A stretch of 64,000 bases of DNA from Taxillus chinensis. Its lineage: Eukaryota > Streptophyta > Magnoliopsida > Santalales > Loranthaceae. Below, piece by piece: positions 55,844-64,000 of this stretch (within the stretch, counting starts at the first letter, position 1; every line of letters starts with the position of its first letter). A model generated the notes under the pieces. The model did not search any database, was not told the origin of the DNA, and saw only the letters and a program-made list of their open reading frames with translations. Both the position numbers and the translations under genes were made by a program. The stretch is from assembly GCA_023512835.1 (NCBI GenBank), contig CM042084.1, forward strand, positions 51,548,531-51,612,530. Reading direction: 5' to 3'.

Positions 55844-56330
55844 TGTCTACACATTTCAAAAACAAGTGGAGCTGGAATCACTATCTCTCAAGCTTAGTAC
55901 ACCCTCACCTCTAGGACCATGAGATACTCAAACAACATCTCATAAGCATACACATCATGTTCACAGGATCTCAACATACATATTACAATCTCATACTTTA
56001 AAATTTTCAACACATCACAGTTTCTCAAATCAGCATGTCTCAACACTTTCCACAGTATTCACATTTCAATTCATTGTATGCTCATTTCAAATCAGTTACT
56101 CATTTCAAATCATGACACTCATATTATGATTAAGCTAGTGCCCTAATGCCAATGCATGTATGCACCCCATCCCAAATGCAAATGCCCTACTCCTTGGTCT
56201 AACTACCCCTGAGTTCACCCTAGAAAATCAGATAGAACCACGGTGATCAGGCGTGTCCTATACCGCCTCCCAAAGGTCTCAGAAGCAGTTATCCCTCCCC
56301 ACTATCCTAAGTCCACTAGACCATGAACTT
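55844..56330 (-). other. M2 5' leader
   Basis: Non-coding; the counterpart of 49812-50295 with a few differences. Confidence 0.75.
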
Positions 56331-56344
56331 GGGCTCTGATACCA
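56331..56344 (-). other. M2 primer-binding site (tRNA-iMet type)
   Basis: Minus strand TGGTATCAGAGCCC, unmutated, four bases from LTR C. Confidence 0.93.
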
Positions 56345-56348
56345 TAAT

Positions 56349-56690
56349 GTCACGCCCCAAGTTTCCTTCCCCCTGGAAATTGGTAATGACTGCCCATGCC
56401 CGCACCCGAAGGGTCAAGGGTTCGGTGTAAACACCAAAGTGAGGACACCTACCGCGGGTGCTGTCCTATTCCTGTATCACAAGTCAACATGCCAAGGGGC
56501 ATGTACCTGTTTCCATGCCAAGCGCACCACCACAATATATATACATACAGTATTCACAACACAATACATCAATTACATTGCTTAGAGGCTTCCAGCCCTT
56601 TTACAACCCAATAGGGAACAAGCTCCCAATAATAGATAAACCAGGGTACACAGTTCAAACACAGAATCTCAAATACAACGAAATCACCAA

Positions 56691-56729
<39 letters not shown>

Positions 56730-58572
56730 ACCATACAGCCCCAGTGGCCTACCGACTCAGCTCTTCCGCCTATCGCCTGCTAGGTCCTGCAAAGAACAAT
56801 TCATAGGAGGGGTGAGCACACCACAGCTCAGTAGGGATCGAGTCTCCCCAGTCTCGTCCCACTCTAAAACTATGCATGTCAAGTGGATGCATGTGCTCTT
56901 GTAGTGACTTAAGCTAAAACAACCATCACCCAGTAAAACACGCCTCATACCTCAGCCTGCACTGGAGTGCAGAGGACACCCCGCCACCACGGCGACGTGA
57001 CATACCACACCTGGCAAATGTGAATCTCATCTCAAGGGGTACAATATAATGACTGTCCCATACTCAACTCAATCCCTGCGTTTCTGGGGTTCTCATCTCA
57101 ACTCCCCGCATTTCTGGGGTCCTAAACATACACATTTCAACACATACAACTCAAGAATATCAACTCAACAAACATAACTCAACAAACACAGCACAAACAT
57201 GCAACTCATTTTGCATACAAAAAACTCAACTCAGAATGTAAAACAACAGATAGTCTCAGAACAATTACATCATTTCATATAACATTATCTAACTCCTCCT
57301 GGTCCCTAAAGTCCACACATTTCTCACACTCATAGTCTGGATCATAAACAACCTTTCAAAGGAAGCTCATCCACCTCAAGGAGAGCCCAAAACAAGCTGC
57401 ACGTGACAACCTATTGTCGCGGGCAGAGGCAAATTAACTCCAAACATCATTCTAACCATCCCTGAAGGTTCAGGGATGATTTTTAGCCATAAACAAGGTT
57501 GCACGTGAAAAGGTCATTCTCACGTGCAGGGGTATTTCAACTCCTATGCCTCTAAGGAAGCTCCACCTAAAATTTGGTGCAATTTGGAGCAAGAATGAAT
57601 TTGGAAGTGAAAAAGGCATTCTCACGTGCAGACTCCAAAATCTTCCTTTTGTCATTCTAATCATTTTTCCCTAAAGGACCAACCTTAAATTCGTTTTAGT
57701 TTAGAAGTTATTGAGATTCTAAGTCCATAAACAGGGTCTAAATCCAACTCTAGCCTCACTCTCATTTGATTTCCCAATACCAGAGGCCTTAGCCAAACCA
57801 AATACAGGGTTTTCCCAAAAATTTTCATCTAAATAATCTCAAGACAATGGGTATACAAATGACCCCTAACCCAAAAGTATAAATAATCTCACACAGAAAT
57901 TCAGAAATTTAGAAAACTCAGACAAAAAAAACCCCTGATCACCCATAGGCTCAAGGTGGAATTTAGAAACTCAATATATATAAAAAGGTCTCTTCTCAAC
58001 ATCCCAGATTATCACAAAAATTTTATTTTCTAGAAATCTGTAAAAGAGAGACGGCAAATAAACAAACTTAAAATCCCTACCTCATATTGCAGAAAAAGAA
58101 TTGGGGAAAAGAACGGAGCGATCTGCGATCGTCTCCCTCTCTCTCTCTCTCTCTCTGGGCGTGTGTGTGTGTGGACGGCTACAGGGAAGGTAGGGTTTGG
58201 TTTTCCTTTTCTTTTTTCTCCTATTTTCTTTCTTTATTATTTTGTTTTTAATAGAAGCCCAAGACTAAATGCAGCCAAATAGTTAAGTAAACCCAAGAAG
58301 AAAGTCAAAATAGCCCACTCTCTCTCATATTGGGTTTTTCCCTTGAAGGGAGGCCCAAAGCTCAAAATACAAACCCAGGTAATTTAAAAGGGAATATAAA
58401 ATTATTTGTGAAATCCCAAAAATACCCCTCAGGGCCTAAAATCCCAAATTTCGTCTAAGTACAATCAAAATTCTCCATTTGATGAGCACATCATTGTGTT
58501 GATATTCATTTGTTAAAATAAGGTCTCTAACTCAAGGCTATCTCTAAGGCCCCTTAAATACGGGTCCTTACA
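56349..58572 (-). mobile_element. M LTR C (5' LTR of M2)
   Basis: TGTCACGCCCC to GGGTCCTTACA on plus, 2224 bp. It matches LTR A except for a block at about 58125-58345, which differs in sequence and length from the corresponding 44493-44613 of LTR A. CACGTG cores are present as in LTR A. Confidence 0.92.
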
Positions 58573-58577
58573 GGACC
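58573..58577. repeat. Target-site duplication GGACC, right copy
   Basis: Pairs with 42704-42708; G1 RT coding resumes after it. Confidence 0.92.
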
Positions 58578-58851
58578 CGACCAAGATTGAGTCTGTATCA
58601 TCTTGGAAGAGGCCCACTAATGTCTTTGAGATCTGCAGTTTCTTGGGACTGGTGGGATATTACCGGTAATTCGTGGAAGGGTTTTCACGGTTGGCAGCAC
58701 GATGACAGCCCTGACACGGAAGGGAGCCAAATTTGAGTGGACGGACAAGTGTCAGAAAGCTTTCGAGGAATTGAAAACTCGACTGACCATTGCACCTGTG
58801 TTGAGTCTACCACAAGAGGGAGTGCCTTGTGAGGTATATTGTGATGCGTCC
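58578..58851 (+). pseudogene. G1 RT-RNase H, continuation
   Basis: Reads [23 protein letters not shown], a stop, [10 protein letters not shown], a small shift, then [21 protein letters not shown] and VLSLPQEGVPCEVYCDAS. It ends right at the RNase H motif CDAS, where G2 begins. Confidence 0.88.
58847..58851. repeat. Presumed left target-site duplication of G2 (CGTCC)
   Basis: Five bases before TGTAATGACCCG. The partner should lie beyond the window. Confidence 0.5.
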
Positions 58852-59039
58852 TGTAATGACCCGTGTTTGTGGTATGTACGAAGTTATCCACAGATGCCTT
58901 GTGAGTGGAAATTGTTGGGTTTTAGGGAGTTTCCTTCCCACACACTTTAGCTAAAACACCTTGGATGTAAGGACCTGTGTTTTGAGTTAGTCAGTCTTGC
59001 CTTCTGAATGGGAACTTTCTAGATTTTGACCTAATAGAT

Positions 59040-59461
59040 GGGCTCAGATGAATTGGCATGCAGACCAAAAGATTCTTAGAATGATGTCTTCTATCTACCA
59101 CAGAAGTTTCAGGCCAAACGGACGTGCACGTGAATTGGACCCATTTAGCGTGCAAGGTTTTTATTGCATGGATGTCTTTTACATGGTGCAAGGAGGCTTG
59201 GGGTAAAGTTTGAGTGCATTTGGAGCTGCACGCCAATTGGAGAATTGGCATTCAAATTGGCGTGCAAACATGTTTTTGCATAGTTACCTTGGTTTTGTCA
59301 TTCTAATCATCTTTTCCCAAAGGACCACGTTGGAATTGTGGATACTTTAGCGTGTATGGATGCGGGAAGGTTGTAGCTTGTTCCATCAAAACTACGTCGT
59401 TTTGATGCTGGCTTTCACTTAATCAAAACTACGTCATTTTGATAGTGGGAGGTCTATATAA
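59040..59461 (+). promoter_or_regulatory. G2 LTR promoter module
   Basis: The core AGAATGATGTCTTCTATCTA ... CACAGAAGTTTC, CACGTG at 59127-59132 with a decayed partner AGCGTGC, GGTGCAAGGAGGCTTGGGG, an inverted GCACGCCAATT / AATTGGCGTGC pair (59226-59267), CATTCTAATCATCTTTTCCC, near-palindromes at 59385-59406 and 59422-59443, then TATATAA at 59455-59461. A GA-rich leader follows (59522-59550). Promoter role inferred. Confidence 0.65.
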
Positions 59462-59638
59462 GGATGAGGAGCCCTCTTGTTTTAGGTTTAGGGTTCTCTT
59501 CTTCAGCCACCGCAACCGTCGCAGAGAGAGGGAGAGAGAGAGGAGAGTTCTGGCCATCTTTGCTGTGGTGTTCCTCGAGGGCGGACAACGTTCGGCGTGG
59601 GAGTAGGATCGTTGCTGTGGTGATACATTTTCTTACAG

Positions 59639-60410
59639 GTAGGGGTTCTCTCTTTCCTGGTCTGTTCTGGGGTTAGGCCCTATGTGGATGTTTTGTAAGG
59701 TTTCTATTGTTAATGCTATAATATTTATATGTAAATCCATATAGGTGTGATCTCCTATATGGATGTTGGCCCTCAATGGCGTTTTTGGTGTGTTTATGGT
59801 GTTAGTGCGATGCATGTAAAGTGTTCGATAAAATGCCTGTGTGACATGCCTGTTACATGTTTGAGAAAATGCCTGTGTGGCTGGGTTCATGAGCCTGTGA
59901 AAGTATGCACGCTACATGTTCGATGTTGTGTCGGTGAAGTTATGCACACCAATTGTTTGATTTTAAACCTGTGAGGCTATACATGCTAAGTGTTTGATGT
60001 TATGTTTGTGTGACTATGTGTAGCTATGTGTGCTGTGTTTTGTGGAACCCGGTGGCTGTGGAAGCCCGGGACTGTTCTTGGAACTCGGTGGCTGTGGAAG
60101 CCCGGGACTGTTCTTGGAACTCGGTGGCTGTGGAAGCCCGGGACTGTTCTTGGAACCCGGTGGCTGTGGAAGCCCGGGACTGCTCTTGGAACCCGGTGGC
60201 TATGGAAGCCCGGGAATGTTTATGTACCAGCCTGTGTATGATTACATTTGCTGCTATGGTCTGTTATTATATCTAGTGAAATAATTGTATCACGACACAA
60301 CACTTGTACACATGGCATGTAGATATTAGGAGCATGGGATGGGTTGGGGAGACATGATCCCTACTGAGCTGTGGTTGCTCACCCCTCCTACCATGTTATT
60401 TTCTTTACAG
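59639..60410 (+). other. Putative leader intron within the LTR
   Basis: A donor-like CAG/GTAGGGG and an acceptor-like TTATTTTCTTTACAG/GA recur at the same places in the LTR at 5916 (6572 and 7229). They also occur in the M LTRs on minus (44445 and 43156 in LTR A) and partly in other LTRs. Conservation across diverged LTRs suggests splicing of the 5' leader; unproven. Confidence 0.4.
60044..60216 (+). repeat. 36-bp minisatellite, 5 copies
   Basis: Unit GGAACCCGGTGGCTGTGGAA plus 16 bp starting at 60044, 60080, 60116, 60152 and 60188. Confidence 0.95.
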
Positions 60411-60718
60411 GAACCTACAGGCGTTAGGTGGGAACACCAAGGTGGAAGTCCTGCTTGTGGCTTGCTTATTATTATTTCAGTTATGCTGTTTTTTGTGTAA
60501 GCTTTGTAACCCCAGTGGGGAGATATTGTAATGTGGAGTTTAATGTAATAAAAGCATGTTTTGGACACATTTGTAATGCTTGGACTCAATAAATATAAGA
60601 TTGGTCTCTGAATATAAAGTGTGAAGTGTATGTTGTATTCTAACCCCTTTATCCAACTTGGGCAAAGGGAGGGTCACGTTCCGGTCTCCTCGGGATGGAA
60701 ATCCGGGGCGTGACAATA

Positions 60719-60730
60719 TGGTATCAGAGC
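60719..60730 (+). other. G2 primer-binding site (tRNA-iMet type)
   Basis: TGGTATCAGAGC, three bases (ATA) after the LTR end. Confidence 0.95.
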
Positions 60731-61168
60731 ATGGTCTAGTTGGCCTAGGGTAGTGGGTGGATCTGGTTATCTTGAGTCCTTTGGAGGAACCTGGAGGGAC
60801 GTGCCTGATCAACACGGTCCTCTTGGAGCCTCTAAGGTGTACTTGGGGTAGTCCAGACCTGAGGTAGGATTTGCATGCATTGACATTAGGGCACTAGTTG
60901 CATTGGTTGTTGTATGTGAAGGTGTGGATACCTGTTAAAAATTGTAATTGTGATAAGAAAAATGTGACTAATGTGATAAGGTGTGAATTGTGCAACTCCG
61001 ATTTTACTTGAAGTACCTTGTTTATTTGAACTGTGTGCAATGTTGATTGGTGCAACGTGTATGTGTGATGCCATGTACTACTTGACTTGATAGTGGGGTA
61101 GAGGTAGTGAAAACCGATAATTGACGAACGCGTTCTGACGTTTGTGCTTCTTACTTCTTGTAGTAAGA
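60731..61168 (+). other. G2 5' leader
   Basis: Non-coding between PBS and gag start. No gene or repeat seen. Confidence 0.7.
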
Positions 61169-62560
61169 ATGCCACCGAGGAGAGTGACGCGTGCGTCCGG
61201 GGCAGTGGCTGATGAGTCATCTGCCCATGAGGGCCCGGGTGCGGGGCAGTCCGTTGGAGGACATGCACTATTGCTAGCGCAGCTGCGAGAAGGCATCCGG
61301 CTGGAAGTCCAAGAGCTGAGGGAGGGTATCCGACAAGAAGTCCGGGAGGAGGTGCGCCGTGAGATGGCGGCACAGCAGGTGGTGCCACTCCCACCGCCAC
61401 CACCAGCGAGGGAGCTACCCCAGGAGCGTGAGGGTTCTCCGCATGGTATACCGACTCATGCAGAGGATGACGTGGTGACACGGTTCCGAAAGGAACAACC
61501 TCCACGATTTAAAGGGGAGGAAGACCCAGTGTTAGCTGAGCACTGGCTGAGGTAGATCGAGCATGTGTTTTCCTTTCTCCTAACCCGGGAGGAGGATAAG
61601 GTGAGACTGGCCATTCGGCAGCTGGAGGGGAATGCTCTGGAGTGGTGGTTGAGTGTCGCGGGGAGCCGTGCGGTGCAGTTCATGTTTTGGGAGGAGTTTC
61701 TACAACTCTTCCATGATGAGTTCTTCCCGGAATCTTTGGGATGGCAGAAGAGAGAAGAATTTGGCAGCCTGAAGCAAGGATCGAAGACGGTGCCCGAGTA
61801 TGAGCGGGAGTTTCGGAGCCTGAGTAGGTTTGCCCCCGAGACTGTGGCAAAGGAGGACCTGAAGGCCCACAAGTTCACTTTGGGTCTTAGGCCAGCTCTT
61901 AGGCAGAGGGTGGCGATTCTGCGTTTGAGGACCTATGCTGAGGTTGTTGAGACAGCACGTATAGCTGAGAGGGAGCTGGAGGATGGGAGGCAGGTCCATC
62001 AGGGTCGCCAGTTGCAAGGTGGGTCTGAACGCGATTCGGGGTCCAAGAGGCCTAAGACTGAGGAGAGAGATAGTAGTTCCTTCCGCAGCAGGGGACAAAC
62101 ATTGGTGAACCCAGGGAGGTCTAGCTTTGGCGGTGGCAGACAGGGAGGTCCGGCAGGAGGTCTCCCCAGCGGTTGTCATTGCTGTGGGGAGCAAGGCCAC
62201 TTTAGGAGGGAGTGTCCAAAGAAGGACTGGAAATGCCATAGTTGTGGACGAGAGGGCCATCTGAGCCGGGTTTGCCGGAGTGGCAACAGGGGAGTTGGAG
62301 GCATGACATCTAGCACAAGGAGTGATGCCAGTTTCCGTGCACCCGCAGAGAGACCAGCTCGTCAGTGGCAGGCTAGTCAGGCAGGATCCAACCAGACCCG
62401 ATCCCAGGGGAGGCCGGAGTGGCAGCAAACTGAAGCTGGAGGCAGCCTTGGTGGGAAGCGCCCAGTGAGTGAGCTGACCAGTGGCACGAGCCAAGGGAGG
62501 GTGTTTGCGCTGGAGGCGACGTATCCGGAAGAGGCTAAGCTACCACCTCCACCAGTGGAG
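61169..62560 (+). pseudogene. G2 gag part of polyprotein (one premature stop)
   Basis: Start ATG 61169 (MPPRRVTRASGAVADESS), chosen because G1, M1 and M2 share this start; the frame is open a little further upstream. A coiled-coil-like stretch RLEVQELREGIRQEVREEV is at 61287-61345. The capsid domain runs from FRKEQPPRFKGEED (61480-61520) through LEWWLSVAGSR, WEEFLQLFHDEFFPE and RRVAILRLRTYAEVVETA-like words to about 61960. Two intact zinc knuckles follow, CHCCGEQGHFRREC and CHSCGREGHLSRVC (62174-62275). A TAG at 61553-61555 stands where relatives have CAG (WLRQIEHVFSF). Confidence 0.9.
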
Positions 62561-63110
62561 GGTGGGGCAGGACCATCGGTGGTTAGAGGTACCCTCTTAA
62601 TCTCTCGTACGCTTGTTTCTGCACTTTTTGATACGGGTGCATCTTGTTCGTTTGTCGCTGAACTTTTGATTGAGGGATTGGGGTTAGCATGTATTGAGGC
62701 AGAGAGACCCCTAACAGTAGAGTCTCCGGTGGGAGGCATGGTTGAGGTGCAGCGTGTTTGCCGTGACTGTGTGTTAACCATAGGAGATGTGGAGCTAAGT
62801 TTTGACTTGCATGTAATGCCCTTGCGTACATTTGATCTGATCTTGGGTATGGATTGGTTTATGGCTTTCCAAGCCAAGATAGATTGTTACCGGCGACGTG
62901 TATCCTTTGTGACACCCGCAGGGACCTCTTGCACCCTGCAGGGGGAGTGGGACTGTGAGGCGAGTCGGGCTGGGCCAGTGTTAGATCAGTGGGGTGCCAT
63001 TACCCACAGGTGGGCACCCTTGACCTTTGCTGAGGAGGGGAAAGTGGAGAAGAGGGTGTGGCCAGCTGTTGTTGACCAATTTCAGGATGTCTTTCCTGAC
63101 CAGTTGAGGA
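62561..63110 (+). pseudogene. G2 aspartic protease region of polyprotein
   Basis: In frame with gag. LFDTGASCSFVAELLIEGLGL carries DTGA (Asp codon 62630-62632). [26 protein letters not shown] (62835-62910) is the conserved second half. No damage is seen inside this domain. Confidence 0.92.
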
Positions 63111-64000
63111 GTTTACCTCCTAAGAGGAGTGTAGAGTTCACCATTGAGTTGGTACCGGGGACTGGTCCAATCTCCCAAGTAGCATATCGTATGGGGCCAA
63201 CCGAGCTGAGGGAGCTTCAGCGGCAGATAGAGGAGTTGGTGGACTAGGGGTATATTAGACCGAGTACTTCACCTTGGGCTGCTTCGGTGCTCTTTGCAAA
63301 GAAGGCAGATGGCACGCTACGCCTTTGCATCGACTATAGGAAGTTAAATTTGGTGACTATGAAGAACAAGTATCCGTTGCCTCGGATCGATGACCTGTTT
63401 GACCAGTTGAGTGGAGCCCGGTGGTTTTCCAAGATAGATCTACGATCGGGGTATCACCAGTTAAGGGTTAGGGAGGAGGACATCCCTAAGACGGCTTTTC
63501 GGTGCAGGTATGGGCACTATGAGTGGGTAGTGATGCCTTTCAGGCTCACTAATGCACCAGCAGTGTTCATGCATTTGATGAACCAAGTCTTTGCCCCATA
63601 CTTAGACTCGTTCGTGGTGGTGTTTATAGACGATATCTTGGTATATTCCAAGACCGAGAGGGAGCATGTGGAACATCTGGCAACAGTGTTGCAAACCTTG
63701 AGGGATCAGCGGTTGTTTGCTAAGTTTAGCAAATGCGAGTTTTGGATAAAGGAGGTCCATTTTCTTGGCCACGTAGTGTTAGCTGAAGGGGTTAGAGTGG
63801 ACCCAGCCAAGATTGAGGCGGTGTCATCATGGGAAAGGCCAACCAATGTCTTCGAGATTCGCAGTTTCCTTGGCTTGGCAGGGTACTACCGTCGTTTCGT
63901 GGAGGGATTCTCCCGTTTGGCAGCTCCTATGACAGCGTTGACTCAGAAGGGAGTGAAGCTTGAGTGGACTGACAAGTGTCAGCAGGCGTTTGAGGCTCTC
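63111..64000 (+). pseudogene. G2 reverse transcriptase and start of RNase H (runs off window)
   Basis: In frame with protease: [21 protein letters not shown], then a TAG at 63245-63247 where relatives have AAG (LGDKG). It then stays open to 64000 with [47 protein letters not shown], the catalytic [10 protein letters not shown] (Asp codons 63629-63634), [36 protein letters not shown] and the connection to RNase H. The usual MPFGLTNAP reads MPFRLTNAP (AGG at 63542-63544). Confidence 0.93.

Larger units (their letters stand above)
42709..58572 (-). mobile_element. M: tandem Tekay-like element, LTR-internal-LTR-internal-LTR
   Basis: One GGACC duplication surrounds three LTRs and two internal regions, all on minus. 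The order on plus is LTR A (42709-44844), M1 internal (44845-50312), truncated LTR B (50313-51421), truncated M2 internal (51422-56348) and LTR C (56349-58572). M1 and M2 are near-identical by eye and share a frame-breaking extra T in the RNase H region, so they are duplicates of one parent and not independent insertions. Confidence 0.85.
38032..58851 (+). mobile_element. G1: Tekay-like chromovirus, interrupted by M and G2
   Basis: 5' LTR (38032-39529), PBS, gag, protease and RT to 42708; then the 15.9-kb M insertion; then RT end and RNase H start (58578-58851); then G2. The 3' half is outside the window. Multiple stops and shifts show it is older than M and G2. It lies in Tat-3's 3' region; the five bases before it are CATAT. 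Confidence 0.85.
58852..60715 (+). mobile_element. G2 5' LTR
   Basis: TGTAATGACCCG to GGGGCGTGACA, 1864 bp. A second terminus-like TGTAAGGACCTG lies inside at 58966. From there it matches the LTR at 5916. It holds the promoter module, a donor-like CAGGTAGGGG (59636-59645), a 36-bp minisatellite, GCTCACCCC (about 60378) and an acceptor-like TTTCTTTACAG (60400-60410). Confidence 0.92.
58852..64000 (+). mobile_element. G2: young Tekay-like chromovirus, 5' half
   Basis: LTR (58852-60715), intact PBS, leader, and one continuous gag-protease-RT frame from 61169 to the window end, broken only by TAG at 61553-61555 and TAG at 63245-63247. It is the least decayed coding region of the window. Confidence 0.93.

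Noticed and set aside
60010..60284. Three 71-88 codon frames rich in Gly/Pro/Trp
   Set aside because: A 36-bp tandem repeat (a multiple of three) read in three phases within a non-coding LTR.
1..64000. Host protein-coding gene, tRNA, rRNA or viral genome
   Set aside because: All recognisable coding belongs to retrotransposon gag, pol or extra ORFs. The tRNA-like words are primer-binding sites of 12-19 bp only.

Overview
The window is plant nuclear repeat DNA, almost certainly gene-poor heterochromatin of an angiosperm, and probably a dicot. I found no host gene, tRNA, rRNA or CRISPR. Essentially every base belongs to LTR retrotransposons of the Ty3/gypsy order, nested inside one another. Three lineages recur. 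The Tat/Ogre type has a second, archaeal-type RNase H, a primer site like TGGCGACTCTGCTGGGGA, and LTRs starting TGTTGGA. The Athila type has a tRNA-Asp-like primer site TGGCGCCGTTGCCGGGGAA and a 3' extra ORF. The Tekay/Del-like chromoviruses have a primer site TGGTATCAGAGC, LTRs starting TGTAA and ending GGGGCGTGACA, and an integrase with a C-terminal chromodomain. A small non-coding TRIM-type element is also present.

Left half (1-29677): a plus-strand Tat element (Tat-1) is interrupted three times. A Tekay-like LTR fragment lies at 1-1977. A composite insertion at 5916-8041, flanked by TCGGA, joins a Tekay-like LTR to an inverted TRIM. A solo Tat LTR at 11543-27978, flanked by CCCGC, sits in Tat-1's 3' LTR. 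That solo LTR itself contains a full-length minus-strand Athila at 14523-27783, flanked by AAGAC. The Athila carries gag, protease, RT, RNase H, integrase and a broken 3' ORF that ends in a Ulp1/C48-like peptidase domain. A TATA-bearing, promoter-like segment lies just upstream of that ORF.

Middle (29678-38031): Tat-1 lies in the 5' coding region of a minus-strand Tat-2 (ORF1, PBS and 5' LTR recognisable). Tat-2 abuts a truncated Tekay-like LTR (33508-34339). Next comes Tat-3 on the minus strand, one LTR with Tat 3' sequence on one side and PBS plus leader on the other, as in a tandem or recombined element.

Right half (38032-64000): a plus-strand Tekay element G1 is cut in its RT by a 15.9-kb minus-strand block (42709-58572, TSD GGACC) with the structure LTR-internal-truncated LTR-truncated internal-LTR (M1 and M2). 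G1 is cut again in its RNase H, just after the motif CDAS, by a younger plus-strand Tekay element G2 (58852 to beyond the window). G2 is broken within the window by only two visible in-frame stop codons.

The least expected signal is a promoter-like module of about 0.3-0.4 kb: paired CACGTG-containing inverted repeats around a conserved core, followed by near-palindromes ATCAAAAC-N6-GTTTTGAT and a TATA box. It is recognisably shared by the Athila LTR and the Tekay-like LTRs although these belong to different clades. Its core occurs in the opposite orientation in the G1 and M LTRs, and similar G-box motifs recur inside the Athila upstream of its 3' ORF. All boundaries, target-site duplications and homologies were read by eye; no alignment or database search was run.
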